Assembly: GCA_030248195.1 (NCBI GenBank)
Contig: JASAND010013437.1
Location: forward strand, 32,623 to 96,622
DNA: 64,000 bases
Direction of reading: 5' to 3'
Source of the DNA: Trissonchulus latispiculum
Lineage: Eukaryota; Nematoda; Enoplea; Enoplida; Ironidae
The position numbers and the translations under genes are program-made. Below are positions 41,153-53,700 of the stretch, piece after piece. The notes under the pieces are model-generated. The model had not been told where the DNA came from. It was given only the letters and a program-made list of their open reading frames with translations, and did not search any database. The first letter of the stretch is position 1, and each line of letters starts with the position of its first letter.

Positions 41153-43906
41153 TGTGGAGGCAGCAAATTCTGCTTACTGGCATTGAGAGCTTTTGGAAGA
41201 GTTTTAGAAGGAAATAATATTCAGATTTTTAAGAAATTATTCTAAGAAGTTATTCGTATTAGTTGTGATTATCATTAATTGATTCGTAATTGTTATTTGT
41301 GGTCAAGATCTGATGAGGTTTCGTGACTTAGCTAGTTGAGCATTTGGGATTCTCTTTCTGGTATTGATTTGAACATAGCTACCTAAAATTTGAATTCTTG
41401 ATTGGTGAACAGTTTTGTACATGTTGTCCGAAAACTCTTTTGTGTGACGAATTCTGTATTTCTGTGACGTTACCTGAATTTCTGCGTGAGTACTTTTGAT
41501 GGAGAAATTGAAAGGAAAATCGTCTGAGAGGAGCCTTGAGAAAAGCCCTAAAGTAATCAAAGTTGACCCCAAAAGTTACGTAAGCTCTTTCGATGTCAAA
41601 CTGGGTCGGCTCTCTGACGAAAACAAAGAGAGCCGACGAAAACAGGTATACGGTAGGAGCACAGCGATTGGACCGTTCAAAAAGTTGGAAGCGCCCTCTA
41701 TCGGGGGTACGGCTGAAGTTCGGTTCGGAGAAAGACCTGAAGTTCAGTCCTTGGGTTGGCAGTGGCAGTGACTAAAGTCTGACCAAAAAATGTAGAAAGC
41801 GAAATTGTTTTCTTTATATCTCAAAAACGCTTCAAGATAGCTACCACAAAGTATATATTTTCTGAACCGGACTGATGAGATCTTTCTTTTCGTCAAAAAA
41901 TTTTTTTGAAATTTCCCGTGCGATTTCAAAGGGCGCCGCTTTTATATGTACAGAAGGATTGGTACATGGTAGTGCCGCGATTTTTTCACTAAAATTTTCC
42001 CCTTGTATGAAAGTGCTACACACCAAATTTCAGCTTTTTTGGCTAAAAATTGCGTGAGTTATTCAATTTTTTAGATTTTCAAAATCCTTTGATCTTTGCC
42101 GCTTTTTCGACTTTGAGTGGCTATTACTCGTGACTCGCTCAACCTAAAAATTTTTCTATTAGATTTTCAGGACCGCCTAGGCGTCCGCTTTCTCCTGATA
42201 TATGTGAGATTTCACATTTTGAAAGTCAATTTTTTCGAAAAATACCACTTTTTGACCCAAAATTTCGACACAGCGAGTCTAGCAAAAGTGAGTAAAAATT
42301 ACATAATCATAAAGTTCAATCTAAGCTGAATCCAACGATATAAAGTTTTTGTGGCTACGACTTATATTGCGTCCGCAATGAATTTTTAAACAATTTTCCT
42401 TTTTCAGCTGGTATTTGGCTCCCTTTGATGTTGCCGCCTTGATTTGCCTGAACCAGTGTAAACTAGCAAAAACCAGCTGAAAAAGGGAAATTGTTTAAAA
42501 ATTCATTGCGGAAGAAATATAAGTCGTAGCCACAAAAACTTTATATCGTTGGATTCAGCTTAGATTGAACTTTATGATTATGTAATTTTTACTCACTTTT
42601 GCTAGGCTCGCTGTGTCGAAATTTTGGGTCAAAAAGTGGTATTTTTCGAAAAAATTGACTTTCAAAATGTGAAATCTCACATATATCAGGTGAAAGCGGA
42701 CGCCTGGGCGGTCCTGAAAATCTAATTGAAAATTTTTTAGGTTGAGCGAGTCACGAGTAATAGCCAGTCAAAGTCGAAAAAGCGGCAAAGATCAAAGGAT
42801 TTTGAAAATCGAAAAAACTGAATAACTCACGCAATTTTTAGCCAAAAAAGCTGAAATTTGGTGTGTAGCACTTTCATACTAGGGGAAAATTTTAGTGAAA
42901 AAATCGCGGCAGTCCCATGTACCAATCCTTCTGTACATATAAAAGCGGCGCCCTTTGAAATCGCACGGGAAATTTCAAAAAATTTTTTGACGAAAAGAAA
43001 GATCTCATCAGTCCGGTTCAGAAAATATATACTTTGTGGTAGCTATCTTGAAGCGTTTTTGAGATATAAAGAAAACAATTTCGCTTTCTACAATTTTTGG
43101 TCAGACTTTAGTTGTGCTATTTTTACGTCTCATCTCTGTTGTGATTGCTTAATGTGATCGGCTGTAGTGCCGGAGGCTGGGAGATAGCCTGTACTTGGAT
43201 ATACTTGGTCGCGAAGACCTAAGCTCCGGAAGAGCTGACTTTGGATTGCTGACTTGTGTGCGCTGCCAACCCGGTTCTCGTTTACCTACCTCTGCTGTAA
43301 CTATTAGCTGTGTTTTATCCAATCGCTGTGCCCCTCCGATCCTCTCCGCCTTTGGCTCCTGGAACATTGGATCATCTGAACCGCCCAAACTTGAAAGGTA
43401 ACGTTGTAAGTGAACGAGAGTTAGAGTGATGCAAAAACACATGAGAACTTTTATCGAGAGCTACTAAAACTTAGGTGTGACTTTGCATTTTTCATGTATC
43501 CTATCTACTTCGCATGAACTGTAATTGTTGTGATCTACTACAGGAATAATGTACCCAGAGTATTTTGAGCTGAGCTGAATAATTCCATGTAGAACTTTAT
43601 GCATTTTGAACACGACTTAATACACTGTATGAACCATCTTGTACCTAGATCAGATTTGTACTTGTTTGTATCAGTAGCTAGATGCAATAAAATCTTGTAA
43701 AACACTACCGACTAATCCTGAATAGGGTCATAGATAAGGACTGGGACTTTGTAGCAGTGCTGGATTCAAACTTATTAGAATAGTCAAGCTTTGAAAACCC
43801 CTGGTATTATACTTGTGTCATAATTGTGAATTTGGGAGGCTATAAGGAGAGAAAACCAGTGCTTTATTAATCGGTAAACTAGACCTGTAGACCCCATTTT
43901 ATTACA
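41153..43906 (+). mobile_element. 5' LTR (interrupted by a 1.33-kb inverted-repeat insertion)
   Basis: It starts TGTGGAGGCAGC and ends ATTACA, so it has TG..CA termini. 41153-41771 and 43111-43200 match the 3' LTR from 58439. Without the insertion it is ~1.42 kb. The stretch after 43200 has no partner because the 3' LTR is cut there. Confidence 0.8.
41775..43108. mobile_element. 1.33-kb perfect-arm foldback inserted in the 5' LTR at TA
   Basis: Two ~640-bp arms (41775-42415 and 42474-43108) are near-identical inverted copies around a ~60-bp centre. The ends are AAGTCTGACC and GGTCAGACTT, flanked by TA on both sides, as for Tc1/mariner-type insertion. The 3' LTR lacks it, so it entered after the retroelement integrated. 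No transposase. Confidence 0.85.
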
Positions 43907-43908
43907 TG

Positions 43909-43924
43909 TGGAGCCCTCCTTCGG
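43909..43924 (+). other. Primer-binding site of the complete element
   Basis: TGGAGCCCTCCTTCGG lies 2 bases after the LTR end. It shares TGGAGCCC with the gag-only elements. The donor tRNA is unsure: tRNA-Thr is my best guess, with an indel relative to its end. Confidence 0.5.
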
Positions 43925-44149
43925 AGGATAAAAATTTGGAGTTAACTTTTGAATTTTGGGAATTTTTAGACAACTAAATTGTTTGTTTATTTCCTTCAAA
44001 AATTCGAGGCTCCTGGTTATCCTAAAAGAACTCACCTGGTAAATGCTTGTTGTTAATGTCATAATAATTGTTATAACCTTGTATTAATTTAAGCTTATTA
44101 TTTTACGTACGAAAATAATTTTCTGATTAGCTAAGATAATTTTTGTAAT
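43925..44149 (+). other. Untranslated leader of the complete element
   Basis: Sequence between the primer-binding site and the gag start. AT-rich, with stops in all forward frames. Confidence 0.5.
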
Positions 44150-44729
44150 ATGCCAGACACTACTGAAAAAGGGGGGGGGGCCTCCCCCCCCCCCCCCCCC
44201 ACGAGCTCGCCCCCCCCGTTTAAATCCTGAAACTGTTGCTTTAACGGAGTTGACTAAAACCTTAACTGAGTTCAATGCAGTGGTCCGAGCACAGGGTGTC
44301 GCTACGGCGTTTAGCTCGGTTCCAATACACCATGGCCTTCCCTCTGAGTCTTTCGAGGAACACGTGGAAAAATATGAGCGATTCTGTAAAGTGATGAATT
44401 TTGATGACTGGCAAAAGGTTTATACGTTTTCTAGTTCACTGCAAGGTAGGGCGTTGGAATTGTTTAGGTCCGTACCTAAGGCTAGTCGCGAGACCTGTAG
44501 GGATATGATTGCTGAGGCCAAGAAAATCATGGTGCCCCCACATACTGCATTACATGCTTCGTCCCTCATGTTTCATGTTAAGCAAGAAAAGGGGGAGACA
44601 GTTTCTGATTATTTGATGAGGTTAAACAGATATGCTAGACTCAGCTTTAAGGAGGAGGATGGTTTTACTGATAAACAAATTGAGTTGTTAAAATTACGTT
44701 TGTTTTGTTTGGGCTGCGAACGGAACTGA
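44150..44729 (+). pseudogene. gag: Gag N-terminal part of the complete element, frame disrupted
   Basis: The likely start is the ATG at 44150 (MPDTTEKGGG..). A run of G's and C's (44171-44217) follows, after which reading continues in another frame (open by 44220), so the homopolymers either shift the frame or are mis-called. The rest matches the capsid block of gag copies A/B in layout (FEEHVEKYERF, then LQGRALELF, then SLMFHVKQ). The frame ends at 44729, while the continuation of the capsid domain starts in the overlapping -1 frame at ~44705. Since the shift is inside a conserved domain it is more likely a mutation or sequencing error than programmed frameshifting. Confidence 0.75.
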
Positions 44730-47700
44730 AAAACAGAGTTCCGCCGGGCTGTCCTACTCTTGCCAAGGCTGTAGAAAGAGCACAGCAGGCTGAGAGAGAG
44801 TATCCTGGGGAGGGTTACCCTTCCTTTTTAGAACCTAACTTTCGAGAAAGTAATAGTGCTCCTACGGCACTCGTTGAAGCGGAAAAGGCAGTGAGAGATT
44901 TGAAATACCGTTTCGAGAAGTTGGAAGCTGAAACTACCAAAAAGTTAGCAAATTCTGGGCGAGGAGATCGTACACGCGATTTACCTCCAGGTACGACTTG
45001 TTTTAACTGTAACAAACCAGGGCATGTGCGGCGTGACTGTCGGCAGCCTGGTGGAGGTGCTTTTCGAGAAAGAAATTCACGGAATGATCGAAATTCCGCT
45101 CGAAATGATGACAGAAACCGAAATTCTCAAGGAAATTCTGGGGTACCCAACCGAGATGGCTACAATCGCTACCGGAATAACTATAACGGTAACCAGCCGC
45201 GTTATGAAGATAACAGAGGAAATAGGAATTATAATTCAGGTTATCATGATAATCGGAGGGATCGGGATAGACCTAATGATAGGTACGAGCGGGATAGGGG
45301 GTCTGATCGTAGAGAGCCTCGATCCGATTTTCCCCCAGAAATGAAGCGTGAATATGGGCCTAAATTTGCAGTTTCTCGATCTCGCGTCCGAAATTCCGAC
45401 GGGTACTATACTGGACGGGGAAGTGGGAATGGTTCGCACTCCTCCGAATGTTCGGGAAGCGACCGTGGTAACTGGTCTCCTGCTAGACATAGGTCTCCCC
45501 ACTGGCGTCCTCGGTCCGACACTGGCTCAGCCAGTGGACACTCCGCCCGTTCGGTACGGATGGTTTCTCCAAACTGTACGCGACACGCGAAAAGATGCTT
45601 AGCGTCACCACATTTCTCTCATAAGGTGCTTATGTATCGTCAGCCGATGGTCTGCTCCTGCCGACCAGAACAGAGGTTTGAACCCTCATTCCCTCTCAAG
45701 GGCGCGCTGACCCCTACCACCTTGACCTCCACTGATGAGGAGCTATTTATTCCGGTACCCAGTTCTGAACCTTTAGGTAACCAGGTTTGTGAAGCTTTCC
45801 AAGAGCGTGAGATTCCTGTAAGCTCTAGTACTGTGGGTGTTCAGTGTGAAATTTTTTCTGATGAGTTGATTGAAAATTTGGACAAAAAGGATACCGAAAA
45901 GGGGAAAGGGAACTTTTCCATGATGTTTTTGCCTTTTCTATCTATGTTGGCAGCTATGAAGTCATTGCGCCGATTCAGCACCCCTCTCGTTTGGATGCTG
46001 CTAGGGTTAATGCTGTCCTCGGCCAATGCACAGAGTGCCCCGGACTCGGGCACGTCACATTTTCTGGCCGATGAGATTGCTAAGATAGGTACTGTAGTTT
46101 TACCTCGCTGGGGAGCTGTACTCAGCCCTGCAGGAATAGGAGTTATTTCACAGAAAACGGAATACCTTGCGTTGATTGTTCAGCTGGAGGTTCCCTCTAT
46201 TTCTCCTGAGTGGAAACCTCCTGAGTGGGCTAACGAGGAGGATTGCATAGACCTGAATACAGGCAAGGCCAAGACCGATCAGTATTGTGTACGTATGATC
46301 AATCAGAGCTGCCCCCAACACCGGTTTTTGGAAAATGAAATTGATCAAATCAAAGCAGAATATCGAAAACTGTATTCTGGCGTTTTGAACACTAATTTCT
46401 ACTCCAAATTGTTGGCTAGTCTATGTCGGTCTACGCCTGGGGTTTGTACTTCCTATCCCCCGAGTGACACTCCTAAGAGACCGAAACGCTTTATCGAATT
46501 CCTGTTGGCGGGTGCTCTGGGTATAGGGGGTATTGCTAACAGTCTGTCGAATTCGTATCACCTAGGTAAGTTGGACGGTAAAATGGACGCAGTTGAGCAG
46601 GGATTTCACCTTTTGCGAAATGAGCAGATGAAAATTACTGACTCAGTCCGCAAAATTGTACACGCTAATGAGCAGGTCTACGCCTTTTTACATCATACTG
46701 TGCAAGACTTAACCACCTTAATTATTCGCGCCCGCTGTTCAAACTTCTCGTACATGCGTCAGGTTTATATGCAATTGCTAGCGCACATCTTTACATCTTC
46801 ACTCCGTGAAGGTTTAAATTCTGTTATGCATGCAGGTTTGAGGTCCGAAATTACTCCGGGTTTGGTAAACTTACAAACTCTAAAGGAAATCATCCGAAAT
46901 CATCCTTCCCTTAAGAACTCCTTGTTAAACCGCGAACCGAGCCTGATTTATCAATTTGGGAAAGTCTATCCAATTCAAATTGATTTCAACACCTTACGTT
47001 TTGGTTTCATGTTAGAAATTCCTGTTCCGTTGGAACATGAAGTTAGACCTCTCTATGCAGTTCATAACTTGGGGTATAATTCTCGGGAACGGGGCATAAC
47101 GACCATGGCCCCCATGCCTGAATATGCGCAGCGATTAGATTCCGGCGATGTACGTGAAATTGACGTTACCGAGTGCAAAACGGCCCCCGGCTTGTGGTTT
47201 TGTCCCCCAAATGCTATTGTCACAAGCTTGCGCGCTAAATGTTTGCAAATATTAATCTCTTTCTCGGATAGAACTGTCGAAAAGGAATTTGCCTCTTGCA
47301 AAGACTATGTCAAAATTAAGGTCTTGGATAATTCTACAGAGTATCGCACCACCCCTGCAGGCGTGTTAAAACGTACAAACTACACCGAAGTTATCGTTGC
47401 CCGCTCGCCCTCATTGAATCATGTTGCAGAAGGTGAACGAGTGGCTGTGCCCGATACTGGTACATTGTGGTTCGAGCACGGTAGATACCTGCATTTAATT
47501 ATTGGCAATACCATTTTGACCAGTATGTTGGGATTAGCTAGGACTACTGTAACCATGTCAGAACTTAGGGAAGCTGTTGTACCTGCCCCCCTCGGTAGGA
47601 TACCGTTACATTTTACTGAACTCTCGACTGCAGAATATGAGAACGAACAAGCTAGAAACCTGATCGAGAATCAGATGAAAAAGTACGTACATTTACCTTT

Positions 47701-50700
47701 TGTACCTATTCAGTTGAATTACGGTCTTATGTTAGTCATCTTGATCATAGTTATTGGTTGTGTGATTATATTCTGGATGACTCCGAGCGGTAGAAAGTTT
47801 ATGCGCCGAGTCAAGTCACGATGGGGAGGGGACCCTAAGCCCCCCGCTCCGGCCATCTCTGCTCCCATAAACGTGCGACGCGCAGGCGTGTCCCCTTTCA
47901 GCGATGATGAGGAGGAACCCGCTGTAGAATTAGGAACAGACGCGGCAGGGAATGAGAACACCCCGCTAAGGGCCGTAAATCGTCCTGCTACTTATGATAA
48001 TCTCCGTAAGACTACTAACCGATGCCAAGCCACCTCCGCTTTCAGGCCACTGTCTCGAGATACCTCTTATGCTTCTTCCATGTCTGATTATAACGCTAGG
48101 GATTTAGAAGCCACTGCACAGTTGCTGAGTGAGGATAGTCGGGAACACTGTCCTTCCCCTACCGTTGAGTTAAACCTCGACGCACAAAGGAAGCCAGACC
48201 GACGGATAGTTCGATTCTCCCGTCAGGACACCCATGGAAACTCGGAATCTGAGGAAGAGCCCACTACGGACTCCTCTCTAATCTCACACTCTGACGCTGC
48301 TACTAGTCCTTTTAAGCGATCGAATGCCGCTCGCAGAGCTGACTACGAATCTGACCGAAGGAAAACTCGGCCGGTCGTAGACAACACAAGTCGGGTGATC
48401 AATGCACATTCTGTATTGATGGTTAGGACTGTACCACTGCTTATGGCTCTACTGATCTGTGGCCATACTGTGGATGCTCTGTTCGATACTGGCTCATTGG
48501 TCTCAGTAATGAGCGCCAGCCTAGCGACACGACTGAATTTACCCGTAGAATCTACCGGGCCACATCATTACATTCGCACGGCAAACGGGGGTAAGAGCCG
48601 AATAGTGGGAGTAACGCATGTACCCCTCATGTTTCAGCACACCCGAAAGGCACTTCCCGTAAAACAATGGACTTTCACTGTAGTTGATGCACTAACGGTA
48701 GACTGCATACTAGGGTCTGATTTTATGTTACATTTTCCGGGTGAAATCTCACTCGACTTAGGGTTACATACTATCACATGGCCTACTGAAGACGGTTCAC
48801 GAGTCACATTGCCTCTGAGACCGCATCAGCGTTATCATAGTTCGCAGGTTCATCTAATCGGTGCGTCGCGTAGATCTCATGAGAACCTCAGTAATGATAC
48901 CGGATCTGTTCCCCATCGACCTTTGCCTATGATATACTTGACGATTAATAATCGGGCAGTACAAACTTTGGTAGATACAGGAGCCAATCTTAGTTTGATG
49001 AGTGAAGATCTGGCTAAATTCCTAAATCTATCAATCAATCCGTTAGAGCGGCCCCCTAGAGCTGAAGGTATAAATGGGCAAACCCTAAGGTTCCGCGGCT
49101 CTGTACGTTTACCGGTTGAATTTCACGATTCACCCGGGGTGAGAATAGAACACACCTTTCTGGTACCAAAGGGAGTGGCCGAGGACTGTCTGATAGGTAC
49201 CGACTTTCTACATGAGCACGGTGGTGATCTAACTTTGAGTTTTAGTAAAGGGGAATTGCGGCTATGTAAACCCGAACATACCCCCATGGTGGCTAAATTA
49301 ATTCATCATTCACCCCTCACGGAAACTGCTTTTCGAGTATCTTCTATTAAGCAAGTTGAGTTACCACCCTACTCAGAGGTAGCTATTCCTGGGTTAGTAG
49401 AGAGTGTAAGCCCCTTGAAGTACGATGGGTGTTTTGAACCCAGTTCACTCAAGTTTGACCCCGATCATAGCGAGGTACAAGCTCTGCCGGCAATGGTTAA
49501 CTTACGTACGCGCTGTATACCTGTGATTATGCGCAATAAGACTGGAAAGCAAGTCACTGTATACGGTAACTCTACGTTAGGACATGTAGTACCTTATAAC
49601 GAGCTTAGGAAGGACAAACCCTTGTTTCAATATCAGGAAGTTATGAATGAATATGGGGAATCTGTAAAGTTGGGAAGCCGATTGAAAACTAATATGAAAA
49701 ACCTTCAGGAGAGGTCACGCTTTCGAGTTAATACTCTCAAGAATATTCGATCATGTGAGCTATCTGATTTACCCGAGCCTATGCGGGAAATATCTTTCGA
49801 TAAAGAAAATTTGACTGAAAGTGAATGCGGGCAATTTCTGGGACTTTTGAATGAAAATCAGTCTTGTTTTTCCCAGCACCCTTTTGACATTGGAAAGTGT
49901 ACCATCTTTAAAGCACACATTAACACCGGCGAGGCCAAGCCTATCTACGCTACTCCCTATAGGCTCCCCGTACATTTAAGACAACCATTACTGGAAGAGT
50001 TAACTGAGATGCTGAAATATGGGTTAATCAGACCTTCCACCAGTCCGTGGAGTTCGCCCATGATATATGTACCGAAGCCGGGAGGGAAACTACGTTTGTG
50101 TGTCGATTTTAGACGAGTCAATAAAATTAGTGATCCAGACATTTACCCCATTCCTCGAATCGATGATATCATGACTTCTTTGAAAGGTGCCAAGTACTTC
50201 TCCACTATTGACTTGAGTAAAGGGTTTAATCAAATTGAGCTGGACGAGGAAGCAAAGGCTAAGGCAAGTTTCAACACTTTTCATGGACAATTCGAATATA
50301 ACGTTTTGCCTTTCGGTTTAAAATGCGCGCCGGGAAACTTTCAACGCTGTATGGAAAGAATTTTAGGTGATTTGCAGTGGAAAAAATGTATCATCTATAT
50401 TGATGACATTCTCATTTTCTCTAAAACATTTGATGAGCATCTTGAAATCATGCAAGAAGTTTTCGATCGCTTGCGCGCTGCAGATCTTAAAATGAATCCT
50501 GGGAAATGTCACTTCCTCAAAAAGTCTGTTACGTACTTAGGACATATTATCTCCGATCAGGGAGTAGAACCCTTGAAAGACCGTATTCAAGCCATTAACG
50601 AGTTAACTGTACCTAAGACTATTAAGGATGTGGAGAGTTTTCTAGGGATGTGTGCCTACTATGCCAAGTTTATTAAGGGGTTTGCACACCTAGCCGCCCC

Positions 50701-53700
50701 ACTATATTCACTTAAGAAGAAAGGGGTCCGATTCGTATGGAATAATACGCATCAACAGTCTTTTGATCTGCTTAAGAAGAGTCTAGTCTCTGCACCAGTT
50801 TTAGCACACCCAGATTTGGCTAAAGGTTTTGTGTTGCATACTGATGCATCCGATTTGGGGCTTGGGGCAGTACTCTCGCAAGAACAAGATGACGGAAAGT
50901 ATCATCCCGTAGCTTACGCTGCTCGCTCCCTAAAAAAGTATGAGCGAAATTATTCCACTCACGATAAAGAATGTTTGGCTATGAAATTCGGAATCGAACA
51001 TTTTCGACATTATTTGTATGGTGGCCCCCCGTTTACTCTATTTACTGATCATTCCGCCCTGCGTTGGCTAATGAAACACCCCCCACGAAATTCTAGATTG
51101 GCCCGATGGCAGATGACCTTTTCTGAGTATGATTTTGAGATTAAACATCGTAATAACCCACAACTTCGAAATGCTGACGGGTTATCGCGAAATCCTCTGT
51201 TTGCTGACATCGCACGAGGATTATCGGGAAAAGAGAAAGAAAGTGACCGCCAATCTATTAAATTTCATCAGGAAGATAGTGACGAATTAGTTGCACATAT
51301 TAACTCGGTGGTTGTAAAAGGGGAGGGTCGAAATCGTTCTTTTCAACTCCCAAAAATTAGTAAAACGTTTGCTCGAAAAAGCACGGCTACTGTTAAATCA
51401 AAACTTTCGCGTATTTCCCAACCCAACGATTCTGATGGCTCTGAGAAAAGTGTACCCACGCCTCAAAAACAACCGAAATTACGCAAGCCGAGTGAAGTTT
51501 CTGACACGTCATCGGATAGACCAACCGCTTCGAATCGAAAATTGTCTCCACGCAAGGTTGTAACCAGTCCTAGCTCGTCCGATGCTGACGACGTTCGTGA
51601 ACAATTTCGATCTGAGACTGGACGGCCAAAACGAAACGACCCTGTATCTGCCGCTTTCCGCACAGTTTTTGACGTGGCTGTACGGGATAAAACCAATGTC
51701 TCTCTTAATCCTAAGTCTTGGTCGCGATTGCAACAGTTACAATCTGAAGACCTACTTCTGAGTGAGATAATTGAATACAAGGTCAACCATAACTTACCTA
51801 GCAACTTTAACCGAGCAGTACGTATTGCGTCATTAGCTGAAAAATGTGATATGCGTGATGGGGTTTTAGTATATTTAGAGAAAGTACGTAACACTGTTTT
51901 GGAGGTTTTAGCAGTACCGGAAAGTTTACGGGAAGAGGCTTTGGCTGCCTGCCATGATAGTCCATATGCCGCTCATGGAGGTTGCAATAAAACTTCTTTC
52001 CGATTGGCTGAATACTTCTGGTGGCCAGGAATGCATGCTGATGTTAAACAATGGGTTAAATCTTGCCCAAGGTGTCAACGGCGCAAGGGTCCCCCAAAAA
52101 ACCCAAAGGCTCTTTTAAGACATCCCCCGATGCCTCTTGAACCATTTGAGAGAGTGCACTGTGACATCATGGACATAAGCAAGACGTCTAAGAGTGGCAT
52201 GAAACACATTCTCAGCTACATCGATGCATTTTCTAAATACGTAATTGCCATCCCTATTAAGAACAAAAAGGCTTACACGGTTGCACAAACCTTTTTGGAA
52301 TTCATAATTTTGCAGTATGGTGCGCCCAAACTTCTACTTTCTGATCAAGGAAAAGAATTCGTTGCTACTTTAAACAAAGAAATTTGTTCACTGGTTCAGA
52401 CTCGCAAATTAGAAACCACTCGATATCACCCCGCTGCTAATGGGCAAATTGAGAGATGGCATAGGACCTTGCTAGATATGTTGAGCACTATAACTGAGAA
52501 TCACTTGGAATGGAACAACATGGTTCCCTATTGCCAGTTTGCTTACAACACATCGGTAAATGCCACCACTGGGGAAACCCCTCATTACCTGTTGCATGCA
52601 TGGGATCCTGTTTTACCTAGTGCTACTAATGTTGCTATACCTACTGATCGTAGATACGCTGGATTTGACTATGTACGTGAAGCAACTGAAGCGTTACAAT
52701 TAGCTTGGTCTTTAGCTAGGGAAAAGATTGGTGCAGCTAGGGAAGTCCAGGATCGTAACTACAACCAGAATGCGGTAGAACCTCTATATCAGGTAGGAGA
52801 TCTTGTCATGATTAAGGCAACCAACGTAGCTAAGAAAGACCAGGTCCACAAGATGCTGGACAAGCGAACTGGTCCCTATCGCATAGAGAAAATCATTGGA
52901 TGTGTTGCTGAGGTGTACCCTGCTGGGAATCGCAGAGCCAAACGTATTAAGGTACAGTTCAACAACATGGTGCCATGCATTGAGCCACGTGTGATTACTG
53001 CCCCCCTACATGAACATGATGACGATTCCCCCGCAAATTCTGAAATTTCTGAGCACGAAAGTTTACATTTGGACGTACCTGGACCTTCGGTCCCGAAAGC
53101 TGAAATTATAGCGCGTGAATTATCACCTGTTCCCGTCAAACCTGCCCGTTCTGCTCCGAAAGAAAAGGCGAAGCCACCCGTTAAATCGGAAAACGTTAAA
53201 CCGGAAAAGGCTGAACTTAAGAAGCGTAGGACTTCTGCTAGGCTCGCTGAGAAGGCTAATGTTCGCACGCCTGAACCCGTATCGAATGCCTCGCGAATTC
53301 CCCTTTCACCCAAGCAGCGAAAGGCTTCCCCCCCTAGATTACAAATTAGAGATGCCGGTTCCGAGTCTGAAGGCAGTTCAATGCCCGTTTTCATCTCTGA
53401 AGAGTCACCTAAGCGGGATCAAGAAAACGAAGCAGATCGGAGACGCAAACTTTTTGATCCAATTGATGGGGAATGGCAAAAACGTATCGCTTTTCTTAAG
53501 GGCTTCAAAATTCGTCATACCATACCTGTTTTATTAGAACACATGCCCCTTTATGAACCATATGAAGTAATAGATGTTCTAGGAGACGGTAACTGTTATT
53601 ATAGGGCTCTCTCGCTTGCTATAACCGGAATGGAGGATTCTTGGAGGGATGTAAGACAGGAACTTACGACGTTTTTGGAAATGAATGAACACAAAAAGCG

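Noticed and set aside
44700..44729. Programmed -1 frameshift between gag and the polyprotein
   Set aside because: The break lies inside the conserved capsid domain, not after it; no convincing slippery heptamer plus stem was seen.
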